DNA from: Artemia franciscana
Lineage: Eukaryota; Arthropoda; Branchiopoda; Anostraca; Artemiidae
DNA: 64,000 bases
Reading direction: 5' to 3'
NCBI RefSeq assembly: GCF_032884065.1
Contig: NC_088866.1
Coordinates: forward strand, 30,076,440-30,140,439
The notes under the pieces are model-generated. The model was not told where the DNA came from. It ran no database searches and saw nothing but the letters and a program-made list of their open reading frames with translations. Shown piece after piece: positions 14,111-25,114 of this stretch (the stretch's first letter is position 1; the number at the start of each line of letters is the position of its first letter). A program made the position numbers and the translations under genes.

Positions 14111-14790
14111 TTCTTCAAGTGCTCGATTTGAAGTGTCTTGTTTTGCTTGTAATCTGACCATATCCTTGTTTTACGTTTTTGTCGTGTGGGTCTTGGCAGA
14201 TGGCAGTACGAGTGGGGACGGCTTGTCAGTGGGAAGTTTGGATCAAATTGTTTGAAACAGCCATTGACGTACCATCAAATCTTACTTAGAGGTTGTATAG
14301 GTTGTAAGCCGATGGGTGCTACAACTTGTCCTGGAGGCTCAATTTTGGATCAGGTACCATTAGGGGTACCAGTAGGGTTTTAGAAGCCACTATAAAAAGA
14401 AGGCATCCTTATTTAACAATAGGCTTAATGCACGAGTTGTAAAGAGGAATAATCGAGCTCGACCATAAGAAGTTTTTTAAGTAGCAAATAATAAACATTT
14501 TTATCGAAAAGGAGGATCGGACCCGACCAACATATGTGCTGTAAGAGATGTCTGAGAAGAAACGAGTCCAAGAAAAAAAGTTTGTCAAATTGCTTCACCA
14601 TTGAAAATAAAATCAGCATGTAAAATCACCAAACTTTGATCAGGTGATTAGTATCTTCTTAGTCTAGGATGCAATTAAGTTTCGGAATCAGGCCGCATTT
14701 CTATCTCCAAAAGGTCTTGTTTTAGGGATAGGGAAGCTTTTAAAGGTCTATCATGCTTATCGAGGGTCTTATGTACCGTGTTATAGTAAA
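14111..14790. other. No recognisable gene
   Basis: Mixed-composition sequence between element E and a family C element. Small ORFs (14186-14383 +, 14425-14619 -) have no recognisable motif or splice context. Confidence 0.4.
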
Positions 14791-14794
14791 ACAA

Positions 14795-16985
14795 GAGCTA
14801 AGAGCTCATATGGCATTTGTGACGAGGCGAGAAGAGCTAAGAGCCAAGAGATCATATGGTATGAGCTCTAACAAAATTCTATGACTAAATAGATTGATTT
14901 AAAAAGGAAAATAGGAGGCTTAATGCCGGTCAGGATTTAAAATAAGAGCTCTGAGTCACGATGTCCTTCTAAATATCAAAATTCATTAAGATCCGATCAC
15001 CCACTCGTAAGTTATAGATACCTAATTTTTTCTAATTTTTCCTCTCCCTTTAGCCTCCCAGATGGTCGAATCTGGGAAAACGACTTTATCAAGTCAAATT
15101 GTGCAGCTCCCTGACACGCCTACCAATTTTCACCGTCCAAGCACGTCCAGAAGCACCAAACTCGCCAAATCACTGAACCCCTCCCCCCAACTCCTCCAAA
15201 GAGAGCGAATCTAGTACGATTCTGTCAATCACGTATCGAGGATATTTGTTTATTCTATCCACCAAGCTTCATCCCGATTCCTCCACTCAAAGTGTTTTTC
15301 CAAGATTTCCCCCTCCAACTCCCCCAAATGTCAAAAGATCTGGTCGGGATTTGAAATAAGACCTCTGAGACATGGATTCCTTCTACAAATCAAATTTCAT
15401 TAAGATCCGATCATCTATTCATAAGATAAAAATACACAAATTTTCACGTTTTCCAAGAATTCCGGTTTCCCCCTCCAACTCCCCCCAATGTCACAGAATT
15501 TGGTCGGAATTTAAAATTAGAACTTTAAAGCACAAGATCCTTCTAAATATCAAATTTCCTTTAGATCTGGTCACCCTTTCGTAAGTTACACATACCTCAA
15601 TTTTCAAAATTACCCCCCCCCCCCCCCCAATTCCACCAAAGAGAGCAGATCCGGTCCGGTTGTGTCAGTCACGTATCTTAGACAGGTTTCTCTTCTTCCC
15701 ATCCAGTTTCATCCCTGATCTAACCGCTTTAAGTATTTTCTAAAATTTCCGGCCCCCCCAACTGCCCCCCTCCAATTACGCTTGATCCTATTGAGATTTA
15801 AAATAAGAGATCTGAGTTACGGCGATCTTCTAAATATGAAGTTTCATGAAGATCCGATCGCTCCTTCGTAAGTTAAAAATTTTCTTATTTTTCAGAATTA
15901 GCCCCCCCCCCCTAATAGAGCGGATCCGTTCCAATTATTTAAATCACGTATGTAAGACTTCTGCTTATTTTTCCCAACAAGTTTCATCCCGATCCCTCCA
16001 GTCTAAGCATTTTCCATGATTTTAGGTTCCCCCACCCCAAACTTCCCCCAATGTCACCAAATCCGGTCAGGATTTAAAATAAGAGCTTTGAGAAACGATA
16101 TCCTTCTAAATATCAAATTTCATTGAGATCCGATCACCCGTTCGTAAGTTAAAAATACCTCATTTTTCTAATTTTTCAGAAATAACCCATCCCCCAACTA
16201 CCCCAAACAGAGTGAATCCGTTCCGGTTATGTCAATCATGTATCTAAGACTTGTGTTTATCTTTCCCACCAGGTTTCATCCCGATCCTTCCACTCTAAGA
16301 GTTTTCCAAGTTTTAGGTTCTCCCCTCCCAACTCCCCCCAATGTCACCTGATCCGGTCGGGATTTAATATAAGAGCTCTGAGACACGATATCCTTCTAAA
16401 TATCAAATTTAATTGAGATCCGATCAGCCGTTCTTAAGTTAAAAATACCTCATTTTTTCGAATTTTCAGAAATAACCCCCCCAACTACCCCAAAGAGAGT
16501 GGATCCCTTCCGTTTATGTCAATCATGAATCTAGGACTTGTGTTTCTTTTTCCCACCAAGTTTCATCCCGACCCTCCACTCTAAGTGTTTTCCAAGTTTT
16601 AGGTTTCCCCCTCCCAAAACCTCCCCCCCTCCCAATGTCACCAGATCCGGTCGGGATTTAAAATAAGAGCTCTAAGACACGATATCCTTCTAAACATCAA
16701 ATTTCATTGAGATTCGATCGCCCGTTCGTAAGTTAAAAATACATCATTTTTTCTAATTTTTAAGAATTAACCGGCCCCCACCCCCCCCCCCCCCCAGATG
16801 GTCAAGTCGGGAAAACGACTATTTCTAATTTAATCTGGTCCGGTCTCTGATACGCTTGCCAAATTTCATCGTCCTAGCTTACCTGGAAGCGCCTAAAGTA
16901 GCAAAACCGGAACCGACAGACAGACCGACAGACCGACAGAATTTGCGATTGCTATATATCACTTGGTTAATACCAAGTGCCATAA
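14795..16985 (-). mobile_element. Tandem-repeat element family C, near full-length, inverted
   Basis: The right terminus (16900-16985) carries a GACAGACC-type microsatellite, then 'gcgattgctatatatcac' and the perfect 10+10 palindrome 'cacttggttaataccaagtg'. The left terminus (14795-14880) carries the 'gagctcatatggcatttgtg' motif. Between them are about six to seven degenerate ~280-bp units ('agttaaaaatacctcatttt', 'tttcatcccgatccctccac', C-runs). The same order is found at 54949-57135 in the other orientation. A short hairpin near one end with internal tandem repeats recalls Helentron-associated (HINE/DINE-like) elements; that is an inference from architecture only. Confidence 0.7.
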
Positions 16986-17249
16986 AAAAGATATGGCCTA
17001 TTGTGCCCAGAATCTTACTCTGAGGAGCCCCAGTCCTTATCAAATACTATTGAAAGTAAACCCTTCAAAAACTACATGGAAATTTTGATTTCCTAGAATA
17101 TAAGGATGCGTATGATTGGCAAAAAAGGCTCCTAGTATTATGAAGTGCTTCCGAGTAATTTTTTTGTTGTGCAAGCTACAGCAAGTACTTGTTTAACTAT
17201 TGTTAAAAATTATTAGCACATAATTTTTTAAATTACTTAGAAATCATGG

Positions 17250-17545
17250 GATTAGAAATTGAAGGCTGTTACCCCTGTTTCTTGGAGGTCTTGATGTCAG
17301 TCGAGCCTTGGGCTTCCTCATCCATCCAGTAATACTCCTTTTTGGTTCTAAAAGGGGTCTAAATTGTTGCATGATTTAGGCTATTGGTAACATGCATTTT
17401 TCCCTTCAAATTCATCTTAAGATCCCATTTTCACAATCTAAGGAGCCAATTTTTCAAGTTGGAAAAATCCCTCTCCGTTGGGGAGTCCGTCAAGGTGCAA
17501 TTTCTTCTCCTATTCTATTTAACAAATACGTTGTTGATCACAAAG
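17250..17545 (+). pseudogene. LINE reverse-transcriptase fragment
   Basis: A decayed reading contains 'LDVSRAF' (about 17290) and then 'LRWGVRQGAISSPILFN' (17470-17523). These correspond to the RT segments with the first catalytic Asp and the 'G-V-R-Q-G-x-x-x-S-P-x-L-F-N' block. Stops and a frameshift lie between the blocks. It ends abruptly at an APOL exon-1 relic. Confidence 0.65.
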
Positions 17546-17650
17546 ATAATATCGTTAACCAAGTAGCTGGGTTGAGTTAATAACAGATTTGATACAAGAA
17601 ATAACAATAGTAGCAAAAGTAGTCAAATTTTACAAAGCTCAAGCAGAAAA
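17546..17650 (+). pseudogene. Relic of APOL-like exon 1 (copy 5)
   Basis: 'gtagctgggttgagttaata' then 'cagatttgatacaagaaata' and 'gtcaaattttacaaagctca' align in order with 'gtaactggattgaatttagg', 'aacttaatacaagatataga' and 'tcaaattttcaaagcaca' of the exon at 10343. Multiple changes destroy the frame. It lies about 7 kb downstream of the real exon, still inside the gene 1 intron. Confidence 0.6.
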
Positions 17651-18365
17651 CGATTATCTCATGAGCATTGTGTGTTAATTTGGGGAGGGGCATATCCCCC
17701 TAGTAAAATACCTTTTTTGGAGTCTTTTCATTGAATAGCGTCTTTTTTGTATATTGAAAAACAAAACAACAAAATTGCTTTTCCTAGCTAAATAACAAAT
17801 CAATGTTAGTGGTCTAAATACAAGAATTGATTTTATGGAGTTATAAGAAATTTTACACATTTTGTGCTATATTAAAAATTCCATGCGTTTTGCACATTAT
17901 TAGAATAAAAAGAATTTCCCAAAATGTGTCTCAATGAAAAGACAACGGTCTGTTTTTGGTTTCTGGTAGACCTCTTCTGTTTCTGGTAGACCGGAACAAA
18001 ATTTGTTTTGTCGGATTGCTTATTCATCCCCGCTACCTTGCTATTTTTTTTCGAATTTTTTCTCCAACGGGTTTCCGAGAAAACGCAGATTTTGGAAGAA
18101 AAGTCAGAAGGGCCGCCCTATTCGAAGTGGCTGGCAAGACGGACCACCAGAGGGGGCAACACAGACCATCATTTTCGTAATCATCTTCGACTGTATATTT
18201 CCTATAAACATATCAAGTAAATAGTTATCAATCAATTAATAATGCATCAACTAAGTAAAATGTCTGCACTTGCTTTTTATAACACGCTGAAACCAGAAAA
18301 ATCAACTCCAAATGTGTGGAGTACGCCTGTCTTGCCGTTCCTCCAGGCGGGATAAGCTTTGGCAG
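17651..18365. other. No recognisable gene
   Basis: AT-rich. Overlapping short ORFs at 17956-18224 read in all three + frames and show no family signature. Confidence 0.4.
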
Positions 18366-19615
18366 TTTCATCAGACCATCCTGAAGAATTAACCTCCCCT
18401 TTTAAGTCGTCTCTTTTGGAGGAGGAAAAATCCTCTTCCAAAAGAGTACTTCAATCTTCTCTTTAATCTCGTCTTTTACTAAGACCTTTGCAACAAAATA
18501 TGGCGTTATCCGTTTGCCAAGTACTTTGACACGAACAAAATCACCTTCTTCACTTCCCTCCGGTCTTAAAAAAGCCTTACCATCCTCCTCAGTATCTCCG
18601 ATGTGAAGACTCTCGTCGCTGCTTGTATCGCTAAGCACGAAGTGTTCTTCCTCAATGAAGTCAGACGTGATGGGTTTTTTTTAACTGTTCCCTTCCGTCC
18701 AGCTCGGTTTTTCTTCTTTGGCTCCTTGGGTTTTTTGATTGACGCTCTGCTTCATGGTACTCCTTTTCTGGCGTGTCAGTAAAAATTTAAGAACAGAGAT
18801 TTTTGCGTTCATAGGTTTCTCTGACCCTGGCCCAACTTTCGGGAACAATCTGACGACTTCGAGGCCATGCTGGTTGTTAATGGTTGGTCGGTCGACAGGT
18901 TGGTGGGAGTTCCTTCACTTTCATCTGAACTAGTAGGAGAGGGGACTTCCAGGCTTTCCTGGGGTTCCAGTCTATCCGACACGTAGGAAGATAAAAACTA
19001 ATGGTCACCGAACACCTTCCGGTTGAACGGACAGATCCCACTTTTCTTAAGCTCGCTCAGGATATTCTCAATTGAGAAGGCTTTTGGAACCACAGCACCA
19101 ACAAGTGCACCGATATCGTGGATTAACATTCGTCTGTTAGGATTTTGGAGCATAAATTTGCTACAAATATCGATGCAATACCGCTTAAGAGAACCGTACA
19201 CGGAGATGTCAAAAGGCTGCATCTTGTGGCTACACTGGGGTGGCAACGTGAAGACGTCGATTTTCTTCTCTTTGTAAAAATTGACAATCTCCAGTGGAAT
19301 ATATGATTCGTGGTTGTCAAGGATAAACAAGGATCTCTCTTCAGATCCGCAGTTGGCATGCTGGGTGAAATGTTGGAAAACGTCTGGAAATATTTCCGAT
19401 GTCATCCATTCTGATTGTTGGGCCCGACCGTCACTACCAGGAGGTGCACCATTCATAGTATTTTCCAAACCACAGATATTATAAAATATACTTAACATCA
19501 AATTTTTCCAAAGCTGCCTCTTAAACATCAACTTGAATTTTCTTGAAAACTTACCAACCAATCTTCTTGTTTTTTCGGCACAATTGAAGGCTAGATGGCT
19601 GTACCTTACTGTCAC
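18366..19615 (-). pseudogene. pogo/Tigger-like DDE transposase remnant
   Basis: The main open part (19615-18998, about 205 codons) reads 'FILDNHESY', then 'PPQCSHKMQPFDISVYG', an NP-R spacer and 'SGICPFNRKVF'. This is the C-terminal half of a Tc1-mariner/pogo-type DDE_1 transposase: the second catalytic Asp lies in 'LDN', and 'PPxCSHxxQPxDxxxxxxxK' is the family hallmark. Further 3' on the minus strand (18640-18402) a frame encoding 'LSDTSSDES..G..' and a short basic/hydrophobic domain ending 'FWKRIFPPPKE' looks like the C-terminal extension of such proteins. Frameshifts and stops separate the two, and the N-terminal helix-turn-helix/CENP-B half is missing, so the element is inactive. It sits inside the gene 1 intron, opposite to the gene. 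Confidence 0.75.
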
Positions 19616-20921
19616 TACTAGATGGCAGTGCTACAAATCTTCAAATTTTAAAACGCAGAGGTCCGTCTCAACTGCCTTGGCTGTATCTCCCCTATTCTTT
19701 TAGCATTTCTGAAGCCTCGGAAAAAATCCTCTAATATCGGAATTAATATCTAATTTTATTCATTGAAACTTGAAATACCAAGGTCAGAGGTGAGTTGTCT
19801 ATCCACTTGAGTGAGTTGTTTAGAGTAAAAGCAATTTAAGTGTTTAATTAACTTTGAATGTTGTGTTCTAAAACTGTTTATAGCTTTTAATCATAGATAT
19901 TTTTGCCATTTTATGTTATCATAACATGTCATTGTGTGTGGTTACCTACATTTAAAGCAGTACTTCCCATGGAGTCAAAATGTTCACCCAAAAGTCTGAA
20001 GAATATTAAATGTATGCATATATGCTTCGTATTTGCTTTTATTCATATATTTCATAGATAAAAAATTAGCCTCTACTTTGAGTCTATTTCAAAAACTGGT
20101 TTCATTTTAAATATCTATTCGTTTTGACTCAAAAAGTCTGTAGTCATCTCCAAGACAAAAATTTGTCTTATCTAAGATTGAAGCTTGCAATACCATGGTC
20201 ACAGGTGAGTGGTCTACCCGCTTGAATTAAAATCATGCCATTGTCCAATGGGAGACCAAGCCAAGACAGATAGTATGAGTGAGGGGCAAATCTTGCAAAA
20301 ATCCTTGTGAAATTATCCAATCTTACATAATAGTGATTTTTTATTCTTTTTGCCACGCCCAATTTATTGTTCAATCTCTGATGCATCCACTAAATTTAGC
20401 AGAAAAATAAGTGTAGTCGTACGGTTTAAAACTACGTCTAGTCAGCCTACGCTCAGGACTTATAGAGGTCTCCAATTTCAGTGAATAGACTTACATTATA
20501 AGTATCGAGGGTGCTGAGAGCGGGAGTATACAAGAGAGGGCGGATTTTGATGCTGCTTTATTGCACTCCAATCAGAAGTGCATATATTGGTTAAATTTGG
20601 AGTTAATTGTATATAAAAGTGGTCTTAAAATATCTTACCAATTCAACAAACTGTGACAAACGCAAAAACAAAAAACATATTTGAGTATGTGAGTTGAAGA
20701 AAACGAGTTAATAATAATTCTTCCTCATGATGTCGTTTCTTCTTCACATTCTGAGCAACAGCCGTTCGGAAATTATAACTGGGTAGGCCTACCAAGATAA
20801 ACAAGAAAAATAAAACTCAGCTCTAATTCAGCGTTATTGGTGCTACTTGCTTTATTCACATCACAAGTTTGTGAGTGTTCTATATATGGTGAAAAACGTT
20901 AATTTAGTTCTTATCTTACAG
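19616..20921. other. Intronic spacer with a ~45-bp direct repeat
   Basis: 'cttgaaataccaaggtcagaggtgagttgtctatccacttga' near 19767 recurs in slightly changed form near 20183 ('cttgcaataccatggtcacaggtgagtggtctacccgcttga'). The sequence ends at a pyrimidine-rich 3' splice site (ttcttatcttacag) at 20921. No exon is visible in between. Confidence 0.5.
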
Positions 20922-21643
20922 GCTCCTCGGCAGGAGTTGTCGGAGGCACTCTAAGTTTAACTGGAATTGTTCTGGCACCAGTGACTGCAGCCACATCTTT
21001 ACTTTTAACAGCCTTTGGAACAGTAGTTTCAGGAGCTGGAATGATAGCAATGGGAAGCTCAGTCCTCAAAAATGGATCTTCAACAAAAAAGATATGTGCC
21101 GGAGTTCAAGCGAAACTCGAAGATGATATCGAAATGAGTAGGGAGCTAAAGACTTCAATGGTAGATATTTCAGCGTTTTGTAAAGAATTTTTTGGTCTTC
21201 TTGAAAACAATGAACAACTAAGTGATGGTTATTCACAACTAATGGAAACCAAGTCTGGCTCAGAAGCCCTGATAAAAATGAAAATGTGGATACTTCTTAC
21301 CCGGCTATACGAAGAAAATGAGGAGGGAATAAATGGAATTGTTCGTGACTTTAAAATTGATCCTATTTTGATGAGCAGACTTACTCGAACAATATTAGTC
21401 ACTGCATCGCAAGAATTTATTGCAGCTCAAGCATCTCTTGGATTGATTGGTATTGGAATTAACATAGCTGATATTATTGTCTCTAGTAAAGATTTAAAAG
21501 ATGAATCACAAAATGAAAGCTTAATGGCCATGGAGAATTTGTTGGTTGACTTGAAAAAGGAGCTTAGATCAATAAAAGTCTTAAAAAATTATCTTGACGA
21601 AGCAATAGAGCGAGATATCATTAGATTTGATACACTTTTATAA
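20922..21643 (+). CDS. APOL-like protein, gene 1, exon 2
   Basis: Starts after 'ttatcttacag' and continues residue 77 (Gly) in phase 1, encoding about 239 further residues to the TAA at 21643. The first ~50 residues are a Gly/Ala/Leu-rich hydrophobic hairpin, 'SSAGVVGGTLSLTGIVLAPV' followed by a second apolar stretch. This matches the apolipoprotein-L family pattern (G-x-x-S-I-x-G-L-x-L-A-P-x-T-A-G-x-S-L-x-L-T-x-x-G). Then come a charged helical region, another apolar segment ('ASLGLIGIGINIADIIVSS') and a C-terminal amphipathic helix rich in Glu/Lys, also in APOL order. APOL proteins bind membranes and some form ion-conducting pores; that activity here is inferred only. No signal peptide is seen, so an intracellular protein is likely. 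Confidence 0.8.
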
Positions 21644-21734
21644 GGCTATTCCAAGTTCATCATATTCTTTTTCAGTACCACCTTATGGACTATTTCCTGC
21701 TAGTACCTCTTTCCCTCGCCATCACCCGTGAGTG

Positions 21735-22075
21735 TATAACGCATGGTGACACTATTAGATGGCGTTGTTGTAGCTCAAGTACCTCAGTCATGGTAATGAT
21801 TGGCATTACCAGGACTGGTGTCACGGTTGATCTAAATAATTATGTCATATGGTGATATAGTTGTACAATGATTATATGACGTGTGGTGACGTTATTATCT
21901 GATGCTGTTGGACCTTAAGCATCACTTAAATTGATTGGCATTGGTATTGGCGTAGATGGCTTACAAAATTACAGAATATGTGCTGGTTGACTTGAAAAAA
22001 AAAAGAGCTTTGATGAATACAAATCTTAAAAAACAATCTTGACGAATTAATAAAGCGTGCAATCATTATTGGTTT
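21735..22075 (+). pseudogene. Relics of APOL-like exon 2 tail (two partial copies)
   Basis: At 21765-21820 and again at 21905-21960 there are decayed versions of the 'A-S-L-G-L-I-G-I-G-I' coding segment of exon 2. The second is followed by 'gtgctggttgacttgaaaaa' and 'gacgaattaataaagcgtgcaatcatt', matching the last 35 codons at 21530-21620. A shared 'gtgtataacgcatggtgac' / 'tatatgacgtgtggtgac' spacer, about 135 bp apart, marks the duplication unit. No open frame remains. Confidence 0.6.
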
Positions 22076-22429
22076 CTTGTGCTGTGAGTAGACATCAAAA
22101 AAATTAAGTTGAATTGACGCAATTTTTTGATTGGCCAAGCTTGCATTTTGACAAACACTCACTGCACAATCAGTTTATTAATCAACCAATCACTTCTCAC
22201 TTTTTTTTTCTCGAAAACTGTTAATTTGTGGTTGGAACTCAGCAAAAGTGAATTTCAATAAGTAGGTCTGATCTTCACATTTTTGTCAAGTTTTGGAAAT
22301 AAGGTAGAAATTTAGCTGAAGGGTGTCCACCGGAACCAGTAAAATTTTATAGTGGTCTAGAAAAAATTGCGGTCTACATATTATAAATATGCAAAGTACC
22401 TCTTACGGCTTCCACCAAGGACAAGTAAC

Positions 22430-22621
22430 CGTATTGTGACAAGTCGGTATGGGATCATCAACCCTAATGAAGCAATATTAGCCCAGATCGCCAGATATAA
22501 CTCTAATATTGTTACTCATCCTTGGGCAATTATTTTGAGGCAATAGGTTTTTTTTTATTTTTTGTAGTTAGATACTCATGTGTTCTTTATTTTTCTTGTG
22601 TGTTGTGTATTCTTTTGTAGT

Positions 22622-22656
<35 letters not shown>

Positions 22657-22901
22657 ATGGGAATTAAATATGCATGTATGTATGTATGTATTCCTGTACA
22701 GTGATATTCAAAGTTGTATGTATGCAAAAGCGGTTCAGTGCTTCATCGAATGTTCTTTATAAATTATTCCATTGTTGTGATGTTTCTTTTTTTTTTTCTC
22801 ATATTCCTTTTTTTTGTCGTTTTGTCTGTATACTCCGTCTCTGTTTACTTTGTATTGTATGACGGGTTAGAAATAAAATAAATAAATAAATAAATAAATA
22901 A
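22430..22901 (+). mobile_element. Probable LINE 3' end with poly-T tract and (AATA)n tail
   Basis: An inserted block separates two copies of the same APOL exon-2 tail (22075 and 22902). It holds a pure T run (about 22627-22655), a (TATG)n tract at 22675-22690, a T-rich stretch, and ends in a simple (AATA)n tail at 22873-22903. A simple-repeat tail is typical of non-LTR elements. No reverse transcriptase reading is present, so the class is uncertain. Confidence 0.4.
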
Positions 22902-23110
22902 ATATATGCTGGTAGACTTGAAAAAAAGAGCTTTGATCAATACAAATCTTAAGAAACATTATTGACGAAGCAGCAGAGCGTGTAATCATTAGAATTTGAC
23001 ACAGATTTATATGGGGCGACTATAACTCCATCATATTCTTGTTGCTCACCCCCATACCAGTTACTTTTCGTCAGTTTCTCTTTCCTTTCAATCATCATTG
23101 ATTATGTGAC
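22902..23110 (+). pseudogene. Relic of APOL-like exon 2 tail plus 3' UTR
   Basis: 'atgctggtagacttgaaaaa', 'gacgaagcagcagagcgtg' and 'aatcattagaatttgacac' align with 21535-21640. The match runs on past the stop codon into 'ccatcatattcttgttgctc', matching the gene's 3' flank at 21658-21680. Similarity in the 3' flank shows a genomic segment duplication, not a processed copy. Confidence 0.65.
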
Positions 23111-23539
23111 GCATAATTAATCATAGATGTGTAAAACTAAAATAGATGGTCAATGTATGGCCACCTGTGAAACCTATTACCCATCGTAAAAAAACACACA
23201 AGCAAAGTCGAAAAAACAAATGATGAAAACGAAGACTTTCCAGACAAAGTATTTTGATGATCTGGAAGCACTTAGTGTATCGTAATTCATCCACGCTCTC
23301 TGTGTTGCATATCAAAGTTCCATAAGTCATGTTTTATTTGTGCTTACATTTTAACCTTTATTGAACTTACCTTTTGGTGTTTATATTTACATCTTAGTTT
23401 ATTCAGCCTATAATAATTCTTAATAATTGTTGTTTTGCAATTTTTTTTTGTAATAATACACTTATAATTATATAAAACCAGTTGCATAAGAAATACAGGG
23501 TAATCATAATCTAGTGTAGCACAATCATTACCTGATCAA

Positions 23540-25110
23540 ACAGTTCCTGGTAACGAACTGTAGTAAGGAGCGACCCGGCTCAATTGTAACCGAAACTCTA
23601 AAGAATGAAATTCTTATATCAATAGTTACATCAAAGGATTCATATTTTTACGCTGATTCTAAATATATAAGTTTGATGATACTCATCAAAAGTTAAGAGC
23701 CTGAGAATATTTGTCACATTTAAAAAAAAGGAAGAAACAACCCCTAAAAGTCAAATAATCTTAACAAAAATCACACCAACAGATTCAACGTATCAGAGAA
23801 CCCTACTGTAGAAGTTTCAAGCTCCTATCCACAAAAATGTGGAATTTTGTATTATTTCCCAGAAGACACATTACGGACGCGTGTTTATTTGTTTTTTTTT
23901 CTTTTCCCTAGGGGTGATCATATCGACCCAGTAGTCCTAAAATGTTGCAAGAGGACCCATTCTAACAGAAATTTCTAGTGCCTTTTTTAAGTGACCAAAA
24001 AAATTGGAGGGCACCTAGGCCCCCTCCCACGCAACTTTTTTCCCAAAGTCACTGGATCAAAATTTTTAGACAGCCATTTTGTTCAGCATAGTCGAAGGAC
24101 CTCATAATTATGTCTTTTGGGACGACTTAATCCCCCACATTCCCCTAGGGTAGGTCTGCAATTTACAAACTTTGACCATTGTTTAAATATAGTAATGGTT
24201 ATTGGGAAGTGTACAGACGTTTTCAAGGGGACTTTTTCACGTTAAAGGGGGGTCGGGAGGAGGGGGTTACGTGGGAGGATCTTTCCACGGAAGTATTTAT
24301 CGTGAGGGAAGAAAGTTTCCGTGAAGGGGCTGCAGGATTTTCTAGAATTATTTAAAAAAAATAATGAGAAAATAAATAAATAAGTTTTCTTGAGTTGGAA
24401 GTAAGGAGCACCATTAGAACCTAAAAGGAACAGAAGTTATTAAGTATATAAGGGGGCTCATCTCCTCCACAATACCCCACTCTTTAAGCTAAAGTATTTT
24501 TAGCAATTTCAACTATTTGTTCTACGGCCTTTGTGATTCAGGGGTCATTGTTAAAGAATTGAGACCAAATTGAAGCCTTAGTGTAAAGAGCGAGGTATTG
24601 ACGAGGGGGAGAATCCCCTCATATACGTAATAAAAATATACAAATATAGAATTTCGCTACGTAAGTTAATTCGTAAGTTACATATATTTATTACTAATAA
24701 AAACGTTGGTAAAAATAAAAAAGTTCTAGTTGCCTTTTTAAGTAACCAAAATTGGAGTGAAATTAGGCCTCCTCCCCCACCCTTATTTTTTTTATTAAAA
24801 TTGTCCAATTAAAAATACAAGAAAGTCATTTAGAAAAAAAATTAATATTCAAATTTCGTTTTAATTATTCATGTGTGGTGAGCCAAAAAAAAACATGCAT
24901 TAATTAAAAAACATTCAGAAATTAAATAAGTTTTTTTTAACTGCAAGTAAGGACCGATATTAAAACTTAAAACAAACAGAAATTATTCCGTATATGAAAG
25001 GGGTTGTCCCTTCCTCAATGCCTTGCTCTTTACGCTAAAGTTTGACTCTTTCTCACAACCCTACTTTTACAAACAATAAAAGTAACTTCAGCGTAAAGAT
25101 CGAGGCATTC
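23540..25110 (+). mobile_element. Element E, direct copy, truncated at its 3' end
   Basis: Begins with 'gttcctggtaacgaactgtag' and 'aaggagcgacccgg', and follows the inverted copy at 14110-12434 nearly collinearly: body 23560-24380, palindrome 1 at 24383-24630, family-B-like stretch at 24720-24830. Only the left arm and centre of palindrome 2 are present (24930-25110). The element stops where LINE sequence begins, so the LINE or its insertion removed the right arm. Confidence 0.65.
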
Positions 25111-25114
25111 CTCC

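Noticed and set aside
18003..18224. Overlapping 70-75-codon ORFs in three + frames
   Set aside because: Three frames open at once without family motifs; no splice partner was found.
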